Positions 49,686-57,816 of a stretch of 64,000 nucleotides of DNA are shown here, piece after piece. The DNA comes from Glycomyces lechevalierae (GTDB lineage Bacteria > Actinomycetota > Actinomycetes > Mycobacteriales > Micromonosporaceae). The stretch is from assembly GCF_027622945.1 (NCBI RefSeq), contig NZ_JAPZVQ010000008.1:6413-70412 (forward strand). Direction: 5' to 3'. The notes below the pieces were generated by a model. The model did no database searches and was not told the DNA's origin. It saw nothing but the letters and a program-made list of their open reading frames with translations. A program made the position numbers and the translations under genes. How positions within the stretch are numbered: position 1 is the first letter of the stretch; the number at the start of each line of letters is the position of its first letter.

Positions 49686-50666
49686 ATGACCTGGCTGATC
49701 ACCGGCGGCGCCGGATACATCGGCTCCCACGTGGTGCGCGAGATGACCGGCGCGGGCGAACGCGTCGTCGTCCTCGACGACCTCTCCTCGGGCCGCGCCG
49801 CCCGCCTCCCGGCGGACGTGCCGCTCGTGCACGGCGACGTCCTCGACCGGGACCTCCTCGACCGCGTCATGCGCGAGCACGGCGTCGCCGGGGTCGTCCA
49901 CATCGCCGCCCGCAAGCAGGTCGGCGAGTCGGTCGAACGGCCCCTCGAGTACTACGGGGCGAACGTCGAGGGCCTGCGGGTCGTCCTCGCGGCCGCCGCG
50001 GCCGCCGGGGTCGGGCGCTTCCTGTTCTCCTCCTCCGCCGCGGTCTACGGCATGACGGACGTCGACCTCGTCACCGAGGACACGCCGTGCGCGCCGATGA
50101 GCCCGTACGGGGAGACGAAGCTCGCCGGGGAGTGGCTCGTGCAGGCCGCGGGCCGCGCGCACGGCATGGCCACGGCCTGCCTGCGCTACTTCAACGTCGC
50201 GGGCGCGGCCGTGCCCGAACTCGCCGACACCGGCGTGTTCAACCTGATCCCGATGGTCTTCGACCGCCTCACCACCGGCGAGGCGCCGGTGATCTTCGGC
50301 GACGACTACCCGACCCCGGACGGCACCTGCGAACGCGACTACGTGCACGTCGAGGACATCGCCTCCGCGCACCTCGCCGCCGCCCGCCGCCTCACCGCCG
50401 ACGCCGAGACCCGCCTGGTCCTCAACGTCGGCCGCGGCGAGGGCGCCTCGGTCGCCGAGATGTGCGCGATCATCCTCGACGTCACCGGCCGCGACGGCGT
50501 CGAGCCCGCGATCGCGCCGCGCCGCGCCGGCGACCCCGCCCGGGTCGTCGCCTCCGCCGAACTGGCCATGAAGGAACTCGGCTGGTCCGCCCGGTACGGC
50601 GTGCGCGAGATGGTCGAGTCCGCCTGGCAGGGCTGGTGCCTCCACCACCCCGAAGCCCGGCGCTAG
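49686..50666 (+). CDS. galE: UDP-glucose 4-epimerase
   Basis: This 326-residue short-chain dehydrogenase-type epimerase interconverts UDP-Glc and UDP-Gal, or the HexNAc forms. It has TGGAGYIGSHVVREM, the SSSAAVYG catalytic Ser segment, the YGETKLAGE Tyr–Lys pair and the family block DYPTPDGTCERDYVHVED. Last gene of the operon that starts at 43773, with GAAGGAG before the ATG. A strong T-rich terminator follows. It would supply galactose or GalNAc for the same polymer. Confidence 0.92.
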   Translation: MTWLITGGAGYIGSHVVREMTGAGERVVVLDDLSSGRAARLPADVPLVHGDVLDRDLLDRVMREHGVAGVVHIAARKQVGESVERPLEYYGANVEGLRVVLAAAAAAGVGRFLFSSSAAVYGMTDVDLVTEDTPCAPMSPYGETKLAGEWLVQAAGRAHGMATACLRYFNVAGAAVPELADTGVFNLIPMVFDRLTTGEAPVIFGDDYPTPDGTCERDYVHVEDIASAHLAAARRLTADAETRLVLNVGRGEGASVAEMCAIILDVTGRDGVEPAIAPRRAGDPARVVASAELAMKELGWSARYGVREMVESAWQGWCLHHPEARR

Positions 50667-50675
50667 ACGCACGGA

Positions 50676-50709
50676 AAAGCCCCCGGCCGGACGGCCGGGG
50701 GCTTTCCTC
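50676..50709. terminator. Strong intrinsic terminator after galE
   Basis: AAAGCCCCCGGCCG-ga-CGGCCGGGGGCTTT is a perfect 14-bp stem ending in CTTTCCTC, between convergent galE and the gene ending at 50718. Confidence 0.9.
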
Positions 50710-50717
50710 ATGCCGTC

Positions 50718-52838
50718 TTACCGGTCGCCGAGGAACAGCTCGTCGAAGTCGCCGCTCACCACCGACCAGTCCCATGTGGACAGCGCGTATTCGGAGGCGA
50801 GCTTGGACGCGTCGGCCCAGGAGCCCTCGGTCGTGTTGACCTCCAGGACCCGGTGGGCGGCCTCGGCGGGCGTGTCCACGACCCACCCGTCCGGGTAGAG
50901 CGTCCGGGCGCTGTTCGCCTTGCCCGCGTAGAACGGCCAGTCGCGCACCACCGGCACCGCGCCGCTCGCCGCGCCCTCCATGACGCCCACGTGCGAGCCC
51001 TCGCGCACCGAGGAGCTGATGACGAACCCGATGTCCGTGAGCTTGCCCGCCACGTCGTCCGTCGGGCCCAGCCGCAGCACCTGACCGGACGCGACGAGCG
51101 GCTTGAGCACCCGCTCCATCCGGTTGCGGTACTTGCGGGTCGCCTGGCTCGTGCCCGGGTCCATGTCCCCGCCCACCAGCAGCAGCCGGTACCGCTCGTC
51201 CTCGGCGCGCAGCAGCCGCAGCAGGTCCACCGCCCAGATCGGGTCCTTCGCGACCTGGCTGACCCCGACGAGCCCGATGTTGAACCGGGCGTCCGGGGCC
51301 TTCTCGCGGGCGAACCCGGCGAGCTCCATCGCGTTGTGCAGCATCGGCATCCGCGGCGCCTGCGGGCCGCGGAGCTGCGGCGCGAGCGACGTCGCCAGGT
51401 CCCGCACGTGGTCGGCGACGAACACCAGGTCGTCGATGCGCGAGAAGTCCACGAGCTGCGTCCAGCGGGTGAACACCTCGTAGGAGTGCAGGCGCACGAT
51501 CACGCGGGTGTCGCCCGGGTCGATCGTGGTGAGCATCGCCGCCGGGCCCACGCACCAGTCCAGGAACAGCGTGTCCGCCCAGTCCAGGTGCGGGCGCAGC
51601 AGGTCCTCGACGAGCGCGGCGTACTCGGGGTCGCCGCCCATGCGCGTCGCCAGGACCCGCCAGTCGGTGCCGAGGATCCGCTTGAGCGACGGCTGGGTCG
51701 TGAAGTCCAGGTACCGGACCTCGACGTCCGGGTGCTCCCGGTACCGGTCGAGCAGGTGGCGCAGGAAGTTGTCGTTCGCGCTCGTCGCGATGAGCAGCCG
51801 CAGCGGCCCGTCCGTCGGCGGCTCGGCGGGGGGCCGCTCGCGCCCGCGCGGCGCCATGATCGCCTGCAGCGCCTTCGACGCGTGGAACGGCTTCACGAAC
51901 CGCTCCGGGTTGTCCGCGAGCGGCGAGGTGAGCTGGTCGATGTGGGTCACGCGGTGGAAGCCGAGGACGAGCGCGCGCCGCAGCGTCATCGCCGCGTCCT
52001 GGTACTCGCCGGCCGCGAACTTCGCGTCGGCCTGCACGAGCAGCGCCTTCACGGCCTGGTTCACGTGCTTGGACACGACGCCCCGGCCGAACTCCATCGA
52101 GGCCGCGTCGTCGAGCAGCCGGGCCTTGACCGCCGGGTCCTTGACCTTCGACGCCGTCAGCGCGAGCGCGTACGCCGCGCCGCTGTGCTTGTCCGCCCAC
52201 TTCATCGCCTCGGCCACACGGCGGCCGGTGGCGACGCGGAGGCCCTGCGGCACACCGGGGGCGCGCAGCGGCAGCCGCCACAGCTTCGCGACGACGTTCC
52301 GCCGCATGAGCTTCCGGGTGGTGAGCGCGCGGCCCGTCGCGTCCGGCAGGCGCTTGAGGGCCCGCCCGAAGTCGCGGGCGACCAACGACGCCGGCGGCCG
52401 GAACGCCTTCGGCGCGGGCGCGCCCTGCTCGGCGAGCTCGCGCACGGCGTTGAGCGCCGGCGCGACCCCGTACACGGCCTTCGCGGTGCGGTTGCGCTGC
52501 GCGAGTTCCCAGACGGTGTACACCGAGCCCTCTTCGAGCGCGACGATCACATGCGCCTTCGCGGCGTGCTCGCGCAGCCACGCGTCCTTGCGGGAGCGCA
52601 GCCAGACGCGCTCGCCGAACGGGAGGTTCGCGGCGCGGCGCAGGTTGGCGCGGGGGAGGCGGTGCTTGTCGGCGAAGTCGATCCCGTCGAGCTGCCCGGC
52701 GTACCACTGCGCGGGCACGGAGGCGGCGTACGAGACGCGGGCGCCCTCGGCCCCGAGCTTGCGCACGGCCTCGCGGAGCATGGGGACGGCGACGGTGTTG
52801 CCGCTGATGAGGAGTACGTCGATCACTGGGCTCTTCAC
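50718..52838 (-). CDS. Large glycosyltransferase-like protein with GT4-type C-terminal domain
   Basis: This 706-residue protein has two parts. The N-terminal 320 residues start VIDVLLISGNTVAVPML and include helical repeats. From about residue 330 a GT-B region follows: LRLLIATSANDNFLRHLLD, LHSYEVFTRWTQL, PMLHNAMEL, NIGLVGVSQVAKDPIW and the donor-site SSSVREGSHVGVMEGAASG. The start is GTG 52838 in a 4-bp GTGA overlap with the upstream gene (an in-frame GTG 12 bp later is possible). It is the second gene of a two-gene minus-strand operon. Sugar specificity is unknown. Confidence 0.78.
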   Translation of the reverse strand: MKSPVIDVLLISGNTVAVPMLREAVRKLGAEGARVSYAASVPAQWYAGQLDGIDFADKHRLPRANLRRAANLPFGERVWLRSRKDAWLREHAAKAHVIVALEEGSVYTVWELAQRNRTAKAVYGVAPALNAVRELAEQGAPAPKAFRPPASLVARDFGRALKRLPDATGRALTTRKLMRRNVVAKLWRLPLRAPGVPQGLRVATGRRVAEAMKWADKHSGAAYALALTASKVKDPAVKARLLDDAASMEFGRGVVSKHVNQAVKALLVQADAKFAAGEYQDAAMTLRRALVLGFHRVTHIDQLTSPLADNPERFVKPFHASKALQAIMAPRGRERPPAEPPTDGPLRLLIATSANDNFLRHLLDRYREHPDVEVRYLDFTTQPSLKRILGTDWRVLATRMGGDPEYAALVEDLLRPHLDWADTLFLDWCVGPAAMLTTIDPGDTRVIVRLHSYEVFTRWTQLVDFSRIDDLVFVADHVRDLATSLAPQLRGPQAPRMPMLHNAMELAGFAREKAPDARFNIGLVGVSQVAKDPIWAVDLLRLLRAEDERYRLLLVGGDMDPGTSQATRKYRNRMERVLKPLVASGQVLRLGPTDDVAGKLTDIGFVISSSVREGSHVGVMEGAASGAVPVVRDWPFYAGKANSARTLYPDGWVVDTPAEAAHRVLEVNTTEGSWADASKLASEYALSTWDWSVVSGDFDELFLGDR

Positions 52839-54244
52839 TGTGCGCGGCCCTTCTGCACCTGGAACTCGTTGACGAGGTCCTTCACGGCCTCGGCCATGAT
52901 GATCTCGCGGGTGAACCGGTCGGCGTGCGCCATGGCCTCGGCGTGCTGCTCGTCCGTGGAGTCGACCGCGAGGTGGGCGGCCTCGACGAACGCCTCCGTC
53001 ATCGCCTCGCGGTCGATGCCGCGCGCGCCCGTCCACAGCGGGTGGCCCTTGAGGACGTTCGAGGCGTCGTGGTCGATGACGTGCGCCGAGACGATCGGCA
53101 GGCCCGTCGCCATGTACTCGTACACCTTCCCGGAGGTCACGTAGTGCCCGCCGATGAGGATGAGCACCATGGCGTCCCAGCGGGCGTACGTCGCGGCGAC
53201 CTCGGCCTTGGCGACCGGGCCCCCGTAGCTCACGCCGTCCGGCTCGGCCTCCTGCAGCAGCACCGCGTGCGGGTTCGTGCCGCGGTGGGCGCCGCCGCCG
53301 ATGTGGCCGCGCACCTCGAAGCGGGCGTTGGCGAGCAGCGGCTCGCGCTTGCGGGCCGCCCGCCACGCGTCGAGCACGACCTTGAGGTGCTCGGTCGAGA
53401 AGTTGACGGTGCCGAGGTAGCCGAAGACGAGGCCCTGCCCGGGGTCCGGGCGGTGGGCCCGGCCGGGGGCGCTGTCGGCGTCGTAGCCGTTGCGCACCAC
53501 GTGGACCCGGTCGGCGTACTCGGGGTAGCGCTCGCGGTAGTGCTCGGCGATCGGGTCGTTCACGACCCACAGGGAGACGGCGGAGCCGAGGATGCGCTCC
53601 TCCCACCGGCCTTCCTCGGTGTCGCGGCCGAAGGCCTCGCGGCCGTCGACGACGTCGATCGACCAGCCGTCGCGGAAGTCGACCGCGTACGGGACCCCCG
53701 CCTCCTCCCACAGCTTCCAGGCCGCGGCGAGGTTCACGTAGGGCACGCAGCTGGCGAGCAGCAGGTCCGCCGGGTGCTCGCCGTGGAGGCGCGTCACGGC
53801 GTCTTCGATCGGGCCGCGCCAGTCGCCGAAGGTCGCCTCGGGGAACGCGGCGCGCTGGCGCTCGCGCAGGGCCTTGACCCAGCGGGTCGGGGCGATGGCC
53901 CGCTCCTCGTCGAAGCGGCGGATGTCCGTCTCGAGGTCCTCGCGGCGCAGCGGCAGCTTCACGACCTGGACGCGCGGGTCGACCTGCTCGGAGAGCGAGT
54001 GGTCGACGCCGGAGTCGAGCTCCCAGGACTCGTCCGCGATGGTCACGACCGTGACGTCCCAGCCTTGGGCGGTGAACTGGTTCGCGGTCTCGCGCATGCG
54101 GTACGCGCAGCTCTTCGCGGCCGGTGGGAAGCCGATCGCGAGGTAGATCAGGTGGGGGCGCTGACCGCCGCGCCCTGGACCGGCGACATTGTCGGTGGAG
54201 GCGCTGCCGGAGCGAGGGGCCCCGGAGCTTGAGAACGCTGACAT
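52835..54244 (-). CDS. Family 4 glycosyltransferase
   Basis: This 469-residue GT4 protein begins, after a Ser-rich leader of about 30 residues, with LIYLAIGFPPAAKSCAYRMRE. The C-terminal domain has VFGYLGTVNFSTEHLKVVL and the donor segment GGHYVTSGKVYEYMATGLP. It is a paralogue of the gene at 61037 (shared VTSGKxxEYMATGxPIVS and YxxDFRDxW-type blocks). ATG 54244 was chosen; a TAACGT box 8 nt upstream suggests a leaderless or near-leaderless start. Its stop overlaps the start of the next gene. Confidence 0.85.
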   Translation of the reverse strand: MSAFSSSGAPRSGSASTDNVAGPGRGGQRPHLIYLAIGFPPAAKSCAYRMRETANQFTAQGWDVTVVTIADESWELDSGVDHSLSEQVDPRVQVVKLPLRREDLETDIRRFDEERAIAPTRWVKALRERQRAAFPEATFGDWRGPIEDAVTRLHGEHPADLLLASCVPYVNLAAAWKLWEEAGVPYAVDFRDGWSIDVVDGREAFGRDTEEGRWEERILGSAVSLWVVNDPIAEHYRERYPEYADRVHVVRNGYDADSAPGRAHRPDPGQGLVFGYLGTVNFSTEHLKVVLDAWRAARKREPLLANARFEVRGHIGGGAHRGTNPHAVLLQEAEPDGVSYGGPVAKAEVAATYARWDAMVLILIGGHYVTSGKVYEYMATGLPIVSAHVIDHDASNVLKGHPLWTGARGIDREAMTEAFVEAAHLAVDSTDEQHAEAMAHADRFTREIIMAEAVKDLVNEFQVQKGRAQ

Positions 54245-54308
54245 GATAGTGGACGTTAGCACGGAGCTCAAGGGCCCTGAGCTGTCCGGATCAGGTATGT
54301 GGGGTGAA

Positions 54309-54360
54309 CGGTGAGGGCGCCGGCGGCCGGGTGTTCACCCTGTCGCCGGCGCCCTCACCG
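54309..54360 (-). terminator. Large hairpin after the 2-epimerase gene
   Basis: CGGTGAGGGCGCCGGCG and its exact complement form a 17-bp stem with an 18-nt loop, 4 bp from the stop at 54365. A second small dyad, AGCTCA…TGAGCT, lies at 54265–54283 towards the divergent gene. Confidence 0.75.
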
Positions 54361-54364
54361 CGCG

Positions 54365-55450
54365 TCACTTCAAGTGGTCTTCGAGGACCTTCACGACGGC
54401 GGCGCCGGCGCGGCCGTCGCCGTACGGGGCGTCCAGCGTCTCGGCGGGCGCGGGACGGGTCGCGGTCGCGTGCCACTCCTCGACACTGAGCCGGTCCGGG
54501 CGCGGGACCAGGACGTTCCAGCCCGCTTCGAGCGTCTCGACCCATTCGGTCTCGGTGCGCAGCGTGGTGCAGGCGCGGCCGAGGAGGTACGCCTCCTTCT
54601 GGAGGCCGCCGGAGTCGGTGACGACGCCCGAGGACGCGAGGACGGCCGCCACGAGCTGGCGGTACGGCAGCGGCTTGCCCGCGTGCAGGTTCCCCTGGGT
54701 GAGCTTGAGCCCGTACTGCTCGGCCTTCGCCTGCAGCCGCGGGTGCGCCAGGAGCGCCACCGGGATCGGCAGGCCCGCAAGGGATTCGACGAGCGCGGCG
54801 AGCAGCTCGGGGTCGTCGGTGTTCTCGGCCCGGTGCAGCGTCGAGACGAGGAACGGCCGCTCGGGGTCGATCCCGGCGGGCAGTTCGGGGCGCTCGCCCG
54901 CGGCCAGCACGGCGTCGCGGGTGTGGAAGCACACGTCGACCATGACGTCGCCGACGTTCACGGCCCGGTCGCCCAGGCCCTCGTTGGTGAGGTGCCGCAC
55001 GGCCTCGTCGGTGGGCGCGAGCAGCAGGTCCGCGCAGTGGTCGGTGAGGACCCGGTTGTGCTCCTCGGGCATGCGCCGGTTGAACGAGCGGAGCCCGGCC
55101 TCGAGGTGCGCGACCTTCAGGTGCTGCTTGACGGCCGAGAGCGCGCCCGCGATCGTGGAGTTCGTGTCGCCGTAGACGAGCACCCAGTCGGGCTGCTCGG
55201 CGTCGAGGATCGGGTCGATCGCGGCGAGCATCGCGCCGGTCTGGGCGCCGTGGCTGCCCGAGCCGATGCCGAGGTGGAAGTCCGGTTCGGGGATGCCGAA
55301 CTCGGTGAAGAACACGTCCGAGAGCTCGGGGTCGTAGTGCTGCCCGGTGTGGATGACCACGTGCTGGTGCTCGGTGCCCGCGAAGGCCTTCGCGACCGCG
55401 CCGAGCTTCACGAGCTGGGGGCGGGCCCCGACGATGCTGACGACCTTCAC
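54365..55450 (-). CDS. wecB: Non-hydrolysing UDP-HexNAc 2-epimerase (WecB/WbpI family)
   Basis: This 361-residue epimerase inverts C2 of a UDP-HexNAc. SIVGARPQLVK at the N-terminus and HLEAGLRSFNRRMPEEHNR match the WbpI branch acting on UDP-GlcNAc3NAcA (GARPQ, RMPEE). Classical WecB has GTRPE and the SPxPEE form instead. Other hallmarks: YGDTNSTIAGAL and VVTDSGGLQKEAYLLG. GTG 55450 overlaps the acetyltransferase stop (GTGA). Co-transcription with a WbpD-like acetyltransferase strengthens assignment as the final step to a ManNAc3NAcA donor. Confidence 0.88.
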   Translation of the reverse strand: MKVVSIVGARPQLVKLGAVAKAFAGTEHQHVVIHTGQHYDPELSDVFFTEFGIPEPDFHLGIGSGSHGAQTGAMLAAIDPILDAEQPDWVLVYGDTNSTIAGALSAVKQHLKVAHLEAGLRSFNRRMPEEHNRVLTDHCADLLLAPTDEAVRHLTNEGLGDRAVNVGDVMVDVCFHTRDAVLAAGERPELPAGIDPERPFLVSTLHRAENTDDPELLAALVESLAGLPIPVALLAHPRLQAKAEQYGLKLTQGNLHAGKPLPYRQLVAAVLASSGVVTDSGGLQKEAYLLGRACTTLRTETEWVETLEAGWNVLVPRPDRLSVEEWHATATRPAPAETLDAPYGDGRAGAAVVKVLEDHLK

Positions 55451-56058
55451 TGCTGCTCCTTGCTCTCTTCGATGGGGGAGAGGACGCCGTCCTGCTCCGC
55501 GTACCGCTCCCCAGTCTGCGGGCAGCGCCATTGGCCCTCGCCGTCGGCCTCGAGCCGTTCGCCCGCGCGCCCGACCCAGCCGGCGAAGCGGGCGGGGACG
55601 CCCATGACGAGCGCGTAGTCCGGCACGTCCTTCGTCACGACGGCACCGGCGGCGACCATGGCCCAGCGGCCGATGCGGATCGGGGCGACGCAGACGGCGC
55701 GCGCGCCGATCGAGGCGCCCTCGGCGACGTCGACGCCCACGGCCTCCCAGTCGTGGGCGCGCTTGGCCTTCCCGTCGGGGGCGACCGCGCGCGGGTTGTG
55801 GTCGTTGGTGAACACGGCGGCCGGGCCGACGAACACGCCGTCGGCGAGGGTCGCGGGCTCGTACACCAGCGCGTAGTTCTGGATCTTGACGTTGTCGCCG
55901 ATGCGCACCCCGGTGCCGATGTAGGCGCCGCGGCCGATCACGCAGTCGGTGCCGAGGCTGGCGTGCTCGCGGATCTGGGCGAGCTCCCAGATCGCGGAGC
56001 CGTCGCCGACCGCGGCGGTCTCGTGCACCTGAGCGGATTCCTGAACCCTGTAACGCAT
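55447..56058 (-). CDS. Left-handed beta-helix N-acetyltransferase (WbpD-like)
   Basis: This 203-residue hexapeptide-repeat acetyltransferase starts VQESAQVHETAAVGDGSAIWE. It has the WbpD/PglD-type repeats IGRGAYIGTGVRIGDNVKI, the active-site loop VFTNDHNPRA (catalytic His region) and VVTKDVPDYALVMGVPARF at the end. It would transfer acetyl from acetyl-CoA to the 3-amino group of UDP-GlcNAc3NA. It is the first gene of a two-gene operon with the 2-epimerase, divergent from a GT4 gene. Confidence 0.87.
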   Translation of the reverse strand: MRYRVQESAQVHETAAVGDGSAIWELAQIREHASLGTDCVIGRGAYIGTGVRIGDNVKIQNYALVYEPATLADGVFVGPAAVFTNDHNPRAVAPDGKAKRAHDWEAVGVDVAEGASIGARAVCVAPIRIGRWAMVAAGAVVTKDVPDYALVMGVPARFAGWVGRAGERLEADGEGQWRCPQTGERYAEQDGVLSPIEESKEQQ

Positions 56059-56286
56059 TCGCTGCTTTCAATGGATTGGTGGCGTTCGCCGAGATCGGTC
56101 TTGACCGGGACGAGTATACGGACGGGGCGTTCGCCACGACCTCAGCGGAAGCAAGCGAACGTCATATTGCGCAGGTCAGTCGCGTTTTCGAACTGCGAGA
56201 CAACGAAGGGTGAACGAATCCGTTTCGTACGATCTGTCGTTAGACCGGGGTAGGAGACCATCCCACCACGACCATTCGGAGGAACC
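56059..56286. promoter_or_regulatory. Divergent promoter region between acetyltransferase and GT4 genes
   Basis: On the minus strand TATACT (plus 56113–56118) is a good -10 for the acetyltransferase–epimerase operon, with a leader of about 50 nt. The plus-strand gene has GGAGGA just before ATG 56287 but no clear -10. A TCGTACGA palindrome lies near 56226. No other feature was recognised. Confidence 0.45.
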
Positions 56287-57816
56287 ATGGGCAGACGCAT
56301 CGTGATGCTGGTGCAGAACGGCGTCGTCGGCGATTCCCGCGTGCAGAAGGAGGCGGCCTCCGCCGCCGCCGCGGGCTGGGACGTGATCCTCTTGGGCCGC
56401 AGCGAGAAGCGCGCGGAGGAGTGGCAGCTCGGCGGCGCGACGGTGCGGCTCGTGCCCACCGGCCGCGACTTCGACCTGCGCCGCCACGAGGTCCGCCGCC
56501 CCTGGCTGCGCAGCCCCCTCGCCTACCCGCCCGGGCCCCTCGAGTCCTACCGCCGCAAGCAGGTGCAGGCCTGGAAGGCCGACCTCGCGTACGCGAGAGC
56601 GAAGATCGCGGTCGAAGGCGCCGGGCCCGGCCCGCGCCTCGCCCTCGGCGCCCGCAGCCTCGCGGTGGGCGCGGCGGGCACGTGGATCCGCGCCCGCACC
56701 CGCCTGAGCCGCCGCGTGCGCGAACGCCGTGCGGCCGCGAACGCCCCGGTCGACCGCGCCGCGGGCCGCTTCTGGACCGCCGCGCTCGGCGACCGCGCCT
56801 GGCGCCGGCTCGACCCGGCCCTGTGGGACCTCGAGCTCGCGTTCGGCCCCGTCATCGACGAGCTGCGGCCGGACCTCATCCACGCCAACGACTTCCAGAT
56901 GCTCGGCGTCGGCGCCCGCGCCAAGATCCGCGCCAAGGCCGTGGGCCGGGAGGTGAAGCTCGTGTGGGACGCGCACGAGTTCCTGCCCGGCATGAAGCCC
57001 TGGAAGCCCCACCCGTGGTGGCCCGCCGCCCAGCTCGGCTTCGAACGCGAGCACGCGCCGTACGCGGACGCCGTCGTCACCGTCTCCGAGCCGCTCGCCG
57101 ACCTCCTCGTCGCCGAGCACGGCCTGAAGACGCGCCCCGCGATCGTCATGAACACCCCCGACCAGCGCGAGGACGACGGCGAGGACGTGCCCGACCTGCG
57201 CGAACTGTGCGGGGTCGACAAGGACACGCCGCTGATGATCTACAGCGGCGTGCCGCTGGAGCAGCGCGGCATCCACATCATGGTCGAGGCCCTGCCCTCC
57301 CTGCCCGAGGTGCACACGGCGCTCGTCGTCTCCAAGCCGCACTGGGCGTACGTGCGCCGCATGGCCGCCCGCGCCGAGGAGCTCGGCGTCGCCGACCGGG
57401 TCCACATCCTGCCCCACGTCCCGCACCACCAGGTGGTGCGGTTCATCGCCGGGGCCGACATCGGGGTCAGCCCCAACCACCACCACCAGAATCACGAGAT
57501 CTCCTTGAACACCAAGTTCTTCGACTACTCGCACGCGCGGCTGCCCATGGTCGTCTCGGACGTGAAGACCATCGCCGAGGAGGTGCGCCGCACCGGCCAG
57601 GGCGAGGTCTTCCGGGCCGGGGACACCGCGGACTTCGCGCGGGCCGTGACGCTCGTGCTCGCCGACCCCGAGCGCTACCGCGAGGCCTACCTCGAGCGGG
57701 TGCCGCTCGACGAGTGGACCTGGCGGCGCCAGGCCGAGCACCTCACGGGCGTCTACGCGTCCCTCATCGGGTCTCCCGAAACAGCCGACGTGCCCGAGCT
57801 CGGGCGGGCGGCGTGA
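56287..57816 (+). CDS. Family 4 glycosyltransferase (DGDSRVQK paralogue group)
   Basis: This 509-residue GT-B protein begins RIVMLVQNGVVGDSRVQKEA. It has a basic insertion of about 120 residues, then VWDAHEFLPGMKPWKPHP and C-terminal YSGVPLEQRGIHIMVEALP and a donor site HHHQNHEISLNTKFFDY. The SPNHHHQNHEISLNTKFF segment replaces the HPMxxG…NHEIALPNKFF of its paralogues. First gene of a six-gene overlapping operon ending at 63024; the stop overlaps the next start as GTGA. Acceptor and donor unknown. Confidence 0.86.
   Translation: MGRRIVMLVQNGVVGDSRVQKEAASAAAAGWDVILLGRSEKRAEEWQLGGATVRLVPTGRDFDLRRHEVRRPWLRSPLAYPPGPLESYRRKQVQAWKADLAYARAKIAVEGAGPGPRLALGARSLAVGAAGTWIRARTRLSRRVRERRAAANAPVDRAAGRFWTAALGDRAWRRLDPALWDLELAFGPVIDELRPDLIHANDFQMLGVGARAKIRAKAVGREVKLVWDAHEFLPGMKPWKPHPWWPAAQLGFEREHAPYADAVVTVSEPLADLLVAEHGLKTRPAIVMNTPDQREDDGEDVPDLRELCGVDKDTPLMIYSGVPLEQRGIHIMVEALPSLPEVHTALVVSKPHWAYVRRMAARAEELGVADRVHILPHVPHHQVVRFIAGADIGVSPNHHHQNHEISLNTKFFDYSHARLPMVVSDVKTIAEEVRRTGQGEVFRAGDTADFARAVTLVLADPERYREAYLERVPLDEWTWRRQAEHLTGVYASLIGSPETADVPELGRAA

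Noticed and set aside
54365..55450. Hydrolysing UDP-GlcNAc 2-epimerase (NeuC type)
   Set aside because: The GARPQ and HLEAGLRSFNRRMPEE segments fit the non-hydrolysing WbpI branch, and no sialic-acid synthesis genes are nearby.
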